Positions 53,009 to 61,190 of a DNA stretch of 64,000 nt are shown here, in pieces. The translations under genes and the position numbers were made by a program. The stretch spans positions 1 through 64,000 of the forward strand of contig NZ_ATYX01000006.1 in the NCBI RefSeq assembly GCF_000427905.1. The letters are read 5' to 3'. Each line of letters starts with the position of its first letter. The first letter of the stretch is position 1. Source of the DNA: Thermocrispum agreste DSM 44070 (GTDB lineage: Bacteria > Actinomycetota > Actinomycetes > Mycobacteriales > Pseudonocardiaceae). The notes below the pieces were generated by a model. It searched no databases. It was not told where the DNA came from and was given only the letters and a program-made list of their open reading frames with translations.

Positions 53009-53941
53009 CTAACTTCGCCCGTGCGGGGTCAGCCACACCTTGGGGTCCGGTCCCTTCGGGACGATCTGCGTCGGGTTGATGTGCTTGTGCACGACGTAGT
53101 AGTGCTTCTTGATCTGGTCGAAGTCGACCGTCTCCCCGAACCCCGGCGTCTGATACAAGTCACGCGCATACGCCCACAACACCGGCATCTCGGTCAGTTT
53201 GTTCCGATTGCACTTGAAGTGACCGTGATACACCGCGTCGAACCGCACGAGCGTGGTGAACAGCCGCACGTCGGCCTCGGTGATGGAGTCACCCATGAGG
53301 TATCGCCGATCGGCCAACCGCTCTTCCAGCCAGTCCATGGTTTCCCAGAGCAGGTCGTACGCCTCGTCGTAGGCTTCCTGCGATCCGGCGAACCCGCATC
53401 GGTACACCCCGTTGTTCACTCCGACGAAGATCCGCTGCATCACCTCTTCCATCTCTTCCCGCTGATCCTCCGGCCACAGATTCGGCGCGTCCGGCCGGTG
53501 GTAGTCGCTCCACTCGAAGAAGAAGTCGTGCGTGATCCACGGGAAGTCGTTCGTCACCACCTGGCCCGTCGGGATGTCCACAATGGCCGGCACGGTGATG
53601 CCGCGCGGGTAGCCCGGGTAGCGGCGGAAGTACGCCTCCTGCAGCCGTTCGATGCCCAGGACCGGGTCACGGCCGTCCGGGTCGAGATCGAACGTCCAGC
53701 TGCGTTCGTCGTGAGTCGGGCCGGGCATGCCGACCGAAATGACGTCCTCGAGACCGAGCAGCTTGCGCACGATCAAGGTGCGGTTGGCCCACGGACAGGC
53801 AGCCGCCGCGATCAGCCGGTACCGGCCGGGCTCCACCGGCCAGAGCTCGCCCTTGACCGGTCCGTATTCCGGAACGCGCGCGTTCTTGGTGATGCGGTCG
53901 GGAATGTAATTCATGTCACGCTCGAACGACTTCTTGGCCAT
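53009..53941 (-). CDS. Glutathionyl-hydroquinone reductase-like protein (YqjG/ECM4 type)
   Basis: A 310-residue GST-fold protein with the catalytic Cys in AAAACPWANRT (about 46). Further family motifs are GITVPAIVDIPTGQVVTND and the C-terminal SITEADVRLFTTLVRFDAVY. The enzyme reduces glutathionyl- (in actinomycetes probably mycothiol-conjugated) hydroquinones. ATG 53941 gives the family length. It is monocistronic and divergent from the TspO-like gene. Confidence 0.9.
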   Translation of the reverse strand: MAKKSFERDMNYIPDRITKNARVPEYGPVKGELWPVEPGRYRLIAAAACPWANRTLIVRKLLGLEDVISVGMPGPTHDERSWTFDLDPDGRDPVLGIERLQEAYFRRYPGYPRGITVPAIVDIPTGQVVTNDFPWITHDFFFEWSDYHRPDAPNLWPEDQREEMEEVMQRIFVGVNNGVYRCGFAGSQEAYDEAYDLLWETMDWLEERLADRRYLMGDSITEADVRLFTTLVRFDAVYHGHFKCNRNKLTEMPVLWAYARDLYQTPGFGETVDFDQIKKHYYVVHKHINPTQIVPKGPDPKVWLTPHGRS

Positions 53942-54073
53942 GACGATCAGCCTACGCACGGGCCCGCAGCTCGGCTCATTTTTCGCAGCCGGGCGCAAAC
54001 CGTGCAGCTGCACGGCTCGGTGTGCCGTCGCCTTCGTCGCGGCAGGCAATGGCGCGAAGGCATGGGAGGAGGT

Positions 54074-54123
54074 ACTTCGCCGAAAACCGGCGAAGACATT
54101 GGATGGCGCACTTCGCCGGAAGT
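54074..54123. promoter_or_regulatory. Inverted repeats in the divergent promoter region
   Basis: CTTCGCCG (54075-54082) pairs with CGGCGAAG (54088-54095), and ACTTC-GCCG-GAAGT (54110-54123) is a second inverted repeat. Both carry the nine-base word ACTTCGCCG. They lie in the 309-bp gap between divergent genes and may be operator sites. Nothing else is recognised in that gap. Confidence 0.4.
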
Positions 54124-54250
54124 GTCGTCGAGCGCGTGTGCGTGCGCGGGTGTGATCCACCGGAAGCTCTGAGCCCTCGCTGGTCCCGATGGATAGCAGT
54201 TCGGCGTTGGTGGTATTCCCAGGCGACATTCGGCCTGCCAGGAGGTGCCA

Positions 54251-55027
54251 GTGAACGTGCCGACATCGAGCCCGACGAGAGCGGACACCGTCCGCGCGTG
54301 TGCCGTCGTTGTGGCTGGCGTGCTGCAGATCGCCGGCGGGATCGTCGGTGGAATGGGCTTGCTGGGTGAGTCGGTCAGTTCCGTGGCGAATTCCTATCCG
54401 ACGGTTCTACAACCAGGGGGCGCTGCATTCTCCATCTGGTCGTTGATCTACGCCGCGTTCCTTGTCTTGGCCGTCCGGCAGGTGCTGCCGCGGCAGCGTG
54501 CCCGGACGGTGCATCGTCGATCGGGATGGTGGCTGGTCGCGGCAGGGGTGCTCAATGCGGCCTGGATCGTCTTGTTCACGCAGCGCCAGTTCGTCCTCGC
54601 TCAGCTGGCGATCGTCGCCTTGCTGTTGTCCCTCGCCTTCGCCGCCGACAAGGTGCGGGCTCCCGGCGGTGGCTGGGCGGACCGGCTGTTGCTGCGCTTG
54701 CCGATCACCCTCTACCTGGGTTGGGTCGCCATCGCGACGGTTGCCGGGGCGGGAACGACGCTGGCGGCGGTTGCCACTGCGCCTTCGCCTACCTTGGCGG
54801 TCGCCGCGCTCGTGGTGACGGCCGTGCTCGTCATTGCGGGCGTGTTGTGGCTGCCCGCGATCGTCGGATTCGCCGTCGCCGTCTGCTGGGCCTTCGCCTG
54901 GATAGCCGTTGCCACCACGGACACCGGGGTCGCTGCCGTCAGCCTTGCCGCCATCGCAGGAGTGGTTCTCGCCGTTGTGATCAGAACGGCTCGCACCAAG
55001 AACCGGGGAACAGTTCTGTTCGGTTGA
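54251..55027 (+). CDS. TspO/MBR-family-like membrane protein
   Basis: A 258-residue protein with about seven membrane segments, including FSIWSLIYAAFLVLAVRQ and GWWLVAAGVLNAAWIVLFTQ, words typical of the TspO/MBR superfamily that binds tetrapyrroles or signals stress. GTG 54251 is chosen because GGAGG lies five bases upstream; GTG 54245 overlaps it. It is longer than classical TspO (about 160 residues). Confidence 0.75.
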   Translation: MNVPTSSPTRADTVRACAVVVAGVLQIAGGIVGGMGLLGESVSSVANSYPTVLQPGGAAFSIWSLIYAAFLVLAVRQVLPRQRARTVHRRSGWWLVAAGVLNAAWIVLFTQRQFVLAQLAIVALLLSLAFAADKVRAPGGGWADRLLLRLPITLYLGWVAIATVAGAGTTLAAVATAPSPTLAVAALVVTAVLVIAGVLWLPAIVGFAVAVCWAFAWIAVATTDTGVAAVSLAAIAGVVLAVVIRTARTKNRGTVLFG

Positions 55028-55056
55028 GATTCGAACCGTTGTCAGCGGTGCTGGGA

Positions 55057-56220
55057 TCAGCGCGTGCTGGGAGCGGGTCGACCGAGCGCGAGCAGCAGCA
55101 CGGCGGGCAACAGGAAGAGCGCGATGGTGCCCACGCCGAACCCGTTGTCATAGTTCTCGGCGACGACACCCCACAGGCCGTAAGCGGCGAGGGCGGCAAA
55201 CCCTGCCCCGAGGCCCGCGACCGAGGTGACCGTGGCTCGCGCCGGACCCTCCACCGACTCCTGCAGCCTGGCGTCGGCAAGCACGATGCCGTACTGGAGG
55301 GCACCGTATCCGAGTGTGATCGGCACGAAACCCCACACCGACCGGGCCAGCGCCCCACCCACGATCATCGCCGTCGCGATCAACAGCATCAGGGCGAGCG
55401 GCTGGTCGCTCATCCGGCGGCCACCCAAAGCAGACCCGGTGAGCTGCCCGAGCACGGTCGCGCCGATCACCAGGGGAACAAGCGCGGTCGCGACGCCGAC
55501 CTCGACGGCCAGCAACGGAAACGCCTCGTCCAGTGCTGTGCACCCGACCAGCACGGCGTAGATCAGCACGCGACGCCGCACCCACGGGGAGCGGCTTGCC
55601 TCGCCCGTGCCCGACCGCAACATGGACACCCACCGGCGCCAACCGCCGTCGACCTTTTCCACCCGCGACCGCTCGGGCATCGAAGCGATCAAGGCGACGC
55701 CCACCAGCCCGGCACCGGCGGAGACCGCGGCGATCAGCGCATAACCGCCCCACGCGAACAGGGGCGCGGCCGAAACCGTGGCGACGAGCTGCGCCGCCAG
55801 CGCCGCGGTGTGGGTGCGCGCCGCCCAGCGTTGGTAGTTGTCCTCCGCGCCGACGGCGGCAAGCTCGTCGTAGAGCAGGGCCTCCGACGTGCCGGAATTC
55901 AGCGCCTCCTCCAACGCCCACAGGACGAATCCGATGGCGAAGCCGAGCATGGTCGGCCACACGACCCACAAGGTGAAGCCGATCGCGCGGATGGTCGTTC
56001 CCGCCATCAGCAGCCGTCTCCGGGACAGCGTGTCGGCCAGCGCCCCGGAAGGCACCTCCAGCAGCAAGCCCGCCACCATCCACACGGTCAACAACACGGC
56101 GATGTCGGCTTCGGACAACCCGCTGTCGGCGAAGAGCACCGCGTAGAGCGGATAGAACGGCACCAGATCGACCGAGGCCTGGTACGCCACGTAACGCCAG
56201 CCGATGGAAGCTTCCGTCAT
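55057..56220 (-). CDS. MFS transporter
   Basis: A 387-residue major-facilitator protein with 11-12 membrane segments. The loop-2/3 signature reads GALADTLSRRRLLMAGTTIR (about 59-78). It starts at ATG 56220, divergent from the LLM oxidoreductase gene with only 57 bp between. The substrate is unknown; drug or metabolite export is the usual role of this group. Confidence 0.87.
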   Translation of the reverse strand: MTEASIGWRYVAYQASVDLVPFYPLYAVLFADSGLSEADIAVLLTVWMVAGLLLEVPSGALADTLSRRRLLMAGTTIRAIGFTLWVVWPTMLGFAIGFVLWALEEALNSGTSEALLYDELAAVGAEDNYQRWAARTHTAALAAQLVATVSAAPLFAWGGYALIAAVSAGAGLVGVALIASMPERSRVEKVDGGWRRWVSMLRSGTGEASRSPWVRRRVLIYAVLVGCTALDEAFPLLAVEVGVATALVPLVIGATVLGQLTGSALGGRRMSDQPLALMLLIATAMIVGGALARSVWGFVPITLGYGALQYGIVLADARLQESVEGPARATVTSVAGLGAGFAALAAYGLWGVVAENYDNGFGVGTIALFLLPAVLLLALGRPAPSTR

Positions 56221-56277
56221 GTCGTCGGGTGCGCTCCCTTCACCGGCTCGCACGCCACGACGGCTACCATCGCGACC

Positions 56278-57204
56278 GTGGACCTCATGATCTTCACTGA
56301 GCCGCAGCAAGGCGCCACGTACAGCGATTTGCTGCGGGTGGCTCAGGCTACCGAAGCAGCCGGCCTGGACGGGTTCTTCCGTTCCGACCATTACCTGACG
56401 ATGGGTGGTTCGGGTCTGCCCGGACCGACCGACGCGTGGACCACGCTGTCGGCGTTGGCGGTGCAGACCAAGACGATCGCCCTCGGCACGTTGGTCACGT
56501 CGGCGACGTTCCGGCTGCCGGGGCCGCTGGCCATCGCGGTCGCCCAGGCCGACGTCATGTCCGGCGGACGGATCGCGTTCGGGATCGGTGCCGGGTGGTT
56601 CGAAGCCGAGCACACCGCGTACGGCATCCCGTTCCCGTCGGTCAAGGAGCGCTTCGACCGCCTGGAAGAGCAGCTGGAGATCATCACCGGCTTGTGGGCC
56701 ACCCCGGAAGGCGAGACGTTCTCCTTCCAGGGCAAGCACTACACCGTGACTGATTCCCCGGCGCTGCCGAAACCGGGCCGCCGGATCCCGGTGATCATGG
56801 GTGGCACGGGGCCGCGCCGCACGCCGGCTCTGGCCGCCAGGTACGCCACCGAGTTCAACGTGCCGTTCGTCGACGCCGACACCGCCTCCCGTCAGTTCGA
56901 GCGAGTGGCGCAGGCATGCGACGACATCGGCCGCGACCCCTCGGAGATGGTGCGATCGCTCGCCCACACCCTGGTGATCGGACGGACCAGCGCCGACGTG
57001 GCCAGGCGGGCCGAGGCGCTGGGCCGTTCGCCGGAGGACCTGGTGGGCAACCCACTGGCCGGCACACCGGCGGAGATCGTCGACCAGCTGGGTCAGTGGC
57101 GCGACAAGACCGGAATTTCACGCGTCTACCTCCAGATGCTCGAGCTGGACGACCTGGATCAGATCGAGCTGATCGCCAGCGAGGTCGCCCCGCAGTTGCG
57201 CTGA
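56278..57204 (+). CDS. LLM-class F420-dependent oxidoreductase
   Basis: A 308-residue luciferase-like TIM-barrel protein (DLLRVAQATEAAGLDGFFRSDHY at the start, FGIGAGWFEAEHTAYGIPFP in the middle, PVIMGGTGPRRTPALAARYA later). In actinomycetes such proteins use coenzyme F420. GTG 56278 or ATG 56287 may start it. The substrate cannot be read from sequence. Confidence 0.85.
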   Translation: MDLMIFTEPQQGATYSDLLRVAQATEAAGLDGFFRSDHYLTMGGSGLPGPTDAWTTLSALAVQTKTIALGTLVTSATFRLPGPLAIAVAQADVMSGGRIAFGIGAGWFEAEHTAYGIPFPSVKERFDRLEEQLEIITGLWATPEGETFSFQGKHYTVTDSPALPKPGRRIPVIMGGTGPRRTPALAARYATEFNVPFVDADTASRQFERVAQACDDIGRDPSEMVRSLAHTLVIGRTSADVARRAEALGRSPEDLVGNPLAGTPAEIVDQLGQWRDKTGISRVYLQMLELDDLDQIELIASEVAPQLR

Positions 57205-57258
57205 TGCGGCCCGATCGCCGACGGTGACCGGGGGGCGTCCTCGCGCTGCGGAGACTGG

Positions 57259-57283
57259 GGGCGTCCTTGCACGGCGGACGCCC
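57259..57283 (+). terminator. Hairpin after the LLM oxidoreductase gene
   Basis: GGGCGTCC (57259-57266) pairs with GGACGCCC (57276-57283). The GGGGGCGTCCT word occurs twice nearby. It lies 55 bp after the stop, without a T-run, and is a weak terminator candidate. Confidence 0.4.
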
Positions 57284-57355
57284 AAGTGCCTTCGTGGACT
57301 GCCGATGCGTTGAATGTGGTAGCGGCGGTGCACACGACAGTGCTTCGATGTGCGC

Positions 57356-57829
57356 ATGGTTTCTGACGCCGTTGGTTCCGACGCCGCAGAGTCGCACATC
57401 GTGACTGCCAGCCGCGAGGTCGCCGCGAGTGCCGAGAAGCTGTTCGACCTGATTGCCGACCCCACACAGCAACCGAGATGGGACGGCAACAGCAACCTGT
57501 CCCGAGCAGGCAGCGAGCAACGCGTCGCCAGGGTCGGCGATGTCTTCTTGATGCACCTGACCAGCGGCGGCGTGCGGGAGAACCACGTCGTCGAGTTCGT
57601 CGAGAACCGCCGGATTGCGTGGCGTCCCGCCGAGCCCGGCAAGCAACCGCCGGGTCACCTCTGGCGCTGGGAGCTCGAGCCCCTGGGTGAGTCGCGCACC
57701 CGCGTCACGCACACCTACGACTGGACGCAGCTGAACGACCCCAAGCGGCTGAGCCGGGCGCGCAGAACGACCGAGGAGAACCTGCTCGCCTCGTTGAACA
57801 AACTGGCAGCTCTCGCCGAATCGACCTGA
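57356..57829 (+). CDS. SRPBCC-family (START/polyketide cyclase-like) protein
   Basis: A protein of about 157 residues with the helix-grip pattern SREVAASAEKLFDLIADPTQQPRWDG and a C-terminal amphipathic helix (TTEENLLASLNKLAALAE). Members bind hydrophobic ligands or act as cyclases/dehydratases. ATG 57356 or GTG 57350 may start it. It converges with the next gene. Confidence 0.82.
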   Translation: MVSDAVGSDAAESHIVTASREVAASAEKLFDLIADPTQQPRWDGNSNLSRAGSEQRVARVGDVFLMHLTSGGVRENHVVEFVENRRIAWRPAEPGKQPPGHLWRWELEPLGESRTRVTHTYDWTQLNDPKRLSRARRTTEENLLASLNKLAALAEST

Positions 57830-57848
57830 CGGCCGTCGCTGCCCGGCC

Positions 57849-58268
57849 TCATTCCCACACCTGGACAGCGCGCACGACAAAGCGAGTCTGCGGAACGTAC
57901 GTTCCGCCTCCGGGGTAGGTGGAGAACTCGCCTTCGGTCGAGCAATCCCTGCCCTGGTACACGGTCACGGCTTGGCGCATGCGGTTGACGAACGAGCGTG
58001 CGTCGTGGTCGTCCGGCAGCGGAACGCACTCGTCGGGGTTGGCGCTGAGCAGATCGATGCGATGGACGCCGCCCTGATAGTTCTGCTTCTCCCAGCTGCA
58101 GAATTCACCGGGGTCGCATTGCTCCTCGGCCACCGCTCTCGCTGCCAGCGCGGGCCGTTGAGCTGCGTCGGCGGACCCCGCCGATGTGAGGCCGGCACCC
58201 AGCACGGCACAGATGCCGACTGCGACGACCAATGAACGCCGTGCGTGAATGATCATGCTGCGGATCAT
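57849..58268 (-). CDS. Secreted peptidase inhibitor I36-like protein
   Basis: A 139-residue exported protein with a signal peptide (RRSLVVAVGICAVLGAGLT, cleavage near SADA-AQ). A Cys-containing beta domain follows (CDPGEFCSWEKQNYQGG), typical of the gamma-crystallin-like peptidase inhibitor I36 family of streptomycete metalloprotease inhibitors. GGAGGAAACC precedes ATG 58268. It probably acts outside the cell. Confidence 0.8.
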   Translation of the reverse strand: MIRSMIIHARRSLVVAVGICAVLGAGLTSAGSADAAQRPALAARAVAEEQCDPGEFCSWEKQNYQGGVHRIDLLSANPDECVPLPDDHDARSFVNRMRQAVTVYQGRDCSTEGEFSTYPGGGTYVPQTRFVVRAVQVWE

Positions 58269-58466
58269 GGTTTCCTCCCCCAGAGGTTTTTCCGCGATCA
58301 ACCCTCGCATGATCACTGCCGGTGCGGCGGGACGCGGACGAATCTGTGGACAACTCGCAAGATCGGTCGAGCTGTCCACAATTTGCGCGCTCGCGCGTGT
58401 GTTCCGCGGCATTGTGTGGTACGCCCGCGCGTCCACCCGTGGTGGCGTGGGCCTAGGCTTCGATCC

Positions 58467-60482
58467 GTGCCCACGGAGCAGTCGACGACCAAGCGCAAGG
58501 TTTCCGGGGTCACCTCTTTGGTGATGCTGGGAAGCCTGCTGGCTGTGCTCGTTGCGGTGGTCTTGCTCCTGCAGACGGGCGGCACCAACCTCTCCGGGAT
58601 CACTGGTCTGCGCGATCCCGGTCCCTTGACGACCTATGGGGTGACGGTCGTGCGGCTGCTGGCGGAAGTGTCCGCGGTCGTGGTCATCGGGTCGTTGCTG
58701 CTGGCTGCGTTCCTGGTCCCGCCGCAGCGATCGGGCGTCCTCGCGGCTGACGGGTACGGTGCCGTGCGGACCGCCGGCGTTGCCGCGTGGCTCTGGGTCG
58801 TCTTCGCCCTGGCCAGCTCGTTCTTCAGTGCCGCGGAGAGCGCAGGCCGTCCGGTGCAGCAGGTACTCGACCCGGAGGTGTTCGTCGTCCTGGTCGAGGC
58901 CCTCTCCGTGCCGCGCGCGTGGCTGATCACCGCCTGCGTGGCACTGATCGTGGCGGTCGGCTGCCACCTGACGTTGACCTGGGGGTGGACGGCCACTCTC
59001 TTCGGGTTCTCGTTGCTCGGCTTGGTGCCGCTCGCCCTCACCGGGCACTCTGCGACCGGCGGTGACCACGACGTGGCGACCAACAGCCTGCTCTACCACT
59101 TCGTGGCCGCCGCGCTGTGGGTGGGCGGCTTGATCGCCCTGGTCGCGCTCGGCAGGCGAGGCAGCACCAACCTCTCGCTGGCGGCCAGGCGGTTCTCCCG
59201 GCTCGCGCTGGTCTGCTGGATCGTCATGGCGGCCTCGGGTGTGGTGAACGGCCTGGTCCGGGTCACCCCCGCAGAGCTGTTCGGCACCACCTACGGCCTG
59301 TTGCTGCTGGCCAAGATCGTCGCCTTGGGGGTGCTCGGGGTGTTCGGTCAGCAGCAACGGGTTCGCGGGGTCCGGGCACTCCAGGAAACCGGCACCAGGC
59401 GGCCGCTGCTGCAGCTGGCCGGCGTCGAGATCCTCGTGATGTGCCTGACGTTCGGCATCGCCGCCGCGCTCGGCCGTACGCCGAGCCCGGACGAAGCGGC
59501 CGTCCCGGGCCGAGTCGAACTGCTTGTCGGTTACGACCTCAGCGGCCCGCCGACGGTGTGGCGGTTGCTGTTCGACTGGCGCTTCGACCTCGTCTTCGGA
59601 ACGGCAGCGATCGTTCTCGCCGTCCTCTACCTGGCCGGGGTGCGGCGGTTGCACCAGCGAGGTGACCACTGGCCGGTGGGGCGCACCGTGGCATGGCTCG
59701 CCGGGTGCGCCACGTTGCTGATCGCGACCTCGTCCGGCATCGGGCGCTATTCGCCGGCGATGTTCAGCGTGCACATGGGTGGTCACATGCTGCTGTCCAT
59801 GGTGGCGCCGGTGCTGCTTGTCCTCGGCGGTGCCACGACGCTGGCCCTGCGCGCCTTGCCTCCGGCCGGGAAGAGCGCTCCGCCCGGTCCCCGGGAATGG
59901 CTGCTCGCCGCGGTGAACTCACCGGTCGCGCGGTTCCTCACCCAGCCGATCGTGGCCATGCTGCAGTTCGTCGGGGTGTTCTACCTCCTCTACTTCTCCG
60001 GCTTGTTCGACGTCGCGCTCGAGTACCACTGGGCGCACCTGGCCATGAATGCGCACTTCCTGCTGGCCGGGTACTTGTTCTTCTGGCCGCTGATCGGGGT
60101 TGATCCGGCACCGCGCAGGCTGATGCCGCTCGGCAGGCTCGGGATCATGTTCCTGTCGATGCCGTTCCACGCCTTCTTCGGCGTCATCCTGATGAGCTCG
60201 CAAACGGTCATCGGCGAGCAGTTCTACGCCCAGCTGAGGCTCCCCTGGGTCACCGATCTGCTCACCGATCAACGCCTCGGCGGCGGCATCGCGTGGGGTT
60301 TCGGCGAGATTCCCGCGTTGATCGTGCTTGTCGCCTTGATGGTCCAGTGGGCGCAGGCCGACGAGCGCGAAGCGCAGCGAGCGGAGCGGAGGGCGCGCCG
60401 GGCGGGTGACACCGACGAGGAGCTGGCCGCGTACAACGCAATGCTGGCGCGCATGGCGGGCAAGACCAACGACGCGCAGTAG
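58467..60482 (+). CDS. CopD-CtaG fusion membrane protein (copper import / cytochrome c oxidase assembly)
   Basis: A 671-residue protein. The first half is a CopD-type domain (about eight helices; LYHFVAAALWVGGLIALVAL near 210 with the copper-type His). The second half is a caa3-CtaG domain (HMGGHMLLSMVAPVLLVLGG near 435; NAHFLLAGYLFFWPLIGVDP near 530). It should deliver copper to cytochrome c oxidase. GTG 58467 is used, since no better start exists upstream. The CtaG part is the intact counterpart of the broken gene at 37145. Confidence 0.88.
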   Translation: MPTEQSTTKRKVSGVTSLVMLGSLLAVLVAVVLLLQTGGTNLSGITGLRDPGPLTTYGVTVVRLLAEVSAVVVIGSLLLAAFLVPPQRSGVLAADGYGAVRTAGVAAWLWVVFALASSFFSAAESAGRPVQQVLDPEVFVVLVEALSVPRAWLITACVALIVAVGCHLTLTWGWTATLFGFSLLGLVPLALTGHSATGGDHDVATNSLLYHFVAAALWVGGLIALVALGRRGSTNLSLAARRFSRLALVCWIVMAASGVVNGLVRVTPAELFGTTYGLLLLAKIVALGVLGVFGQQQRVRGVRALQETGTRRPLLQLAGVEILVMCLTFGIAAALGRTPSPDEAAVPGRVELLVGYDLSGPPTVWRLLFDWRFDLVFGTAAIVLAVLYLAGVRRLHQRGDHWPVGRTVAWLAGCATLLIATSSGIGRYSPAMFSVHMGGHMLLSMVAPVLLVLGGATTLALRALPPAGKSAPPGPREWLLAAVNSPVARFLTQPIVAMLQFVGVFYLLYFSGLFDVALEYHWAHLAMNAHFLLAGYLFFWPLIGVDPAPRRLMPLGRLGIMFLSMPFHAFFGVILMSSQTVIGEQFYAQLRLPWVTDLLTDQRLGGGIAWGFGEIPALIVLVALMVQWAQADEREAQRAERRARRAGDTDEELAAYNAMLARMAGKTNDAQ

Positions 60483-60598
60483 CCGCTGGAGTTGTCCACA
60501 GGCACCGGTTGTCCACAGCTGTTCGGTCGCGAGCTGGGTCGAGTCGTCCCATTGCCGCAGTCTGAGTACGGACCAGGCCGGATCAAGGAGTGGGGGAG

Positions 60599-61003
60599 AT
60601 GGCAACGGGTGAGACGGTGGTGACCGTCAACGGTCGAGTGGCTACCGACGTCGAGCGGCGCGCCGTCGGTGAAGGCAACGAGATGGCCGGATTCCTGGTG
60701 ATCAGCACCGAGCGCAAGTTCGACAAGTCGCTGGGCGATTGGGTCGACGGACGCAAGTTCTCGGTGTGGGTCACCTGCTGGCGCCGACTGGCTCGCAACG
60801 TCGCCATGTCGCTGTCGAAAGGGGACGACGTGATCGTGTGTGGCCGGCTGCGAACGCGCGAGTACGAGGACGGCGGCAAGACGCGGTACGCGACGGAGCT
60901 GGACGCCTACGCGGTCGGACCGAATCTGACCAGGGCGGTTGCCGAGGTGCGCAGGCTTCGTCTCGGCGAAGGGCATCCGAGTGCACAAGCGCAGGCAGCG
61001 TAG
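60599..61003 (+). CDS. Single-stranded DNA-binding protein, short paralog
   Basis: A 134-residue OB-fold SSB (VTVNGRVATDVERRAV; FSVWVTCWRRLARNVAMSLSKGDDVIVCGRLRTREY). It ends in SAQAQAA rather than the acidic DDDxPF tip by which housekeeping SSB recruits partners, so it is probably an auxiliary paralog (SsbB-like). GGAG precedes ATG 60599. It lies upstream of the EttA gene, 187 bp away. Confidence 0.87.
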   Translation: MATGETVVTVNGRVATDVERRAVGEGNEMAGFLVISTERKFDKSLGDWVDGRKFSVWVTCWRRLARNVAMSLSKGDDVIVCGRLRTREYEDGGKTRYATELDAYAVGPNLTRAVAEVRRLRLGEGHPSAQAQAA

Positions 61004-61190
61004 GGGAGACGATCGGAAGGACAGCGTCGTGCATCAGGCGGACATCGAGGTCACCCGTCTGGCGGGCCCGGTCGGAGCTTCGGCAGCCGACGGCCGCCGA
61101 ACGACCGCGAGGACGCCGCCTCTACCATCAGACTTCATGACTACAGCGGTACGACGTGCTCGGACGAGCGGGGCGGGGGCAGTCTGACAG

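Noticed and set aside
51913-53079. Long open frames of about 360-390 codons on both strands in the repeat field
   Set aside because: Products are low-complexity and mirror each other; lack of stops follows from GC-rich repeats, not from coding selection.
54526-56277. Very long plus-strand frame running into the LLM oxidoreductase
   Set aside because: It overlaps the TspO-like and MFS genes in other frames; only the part from 56278 has family similarity.
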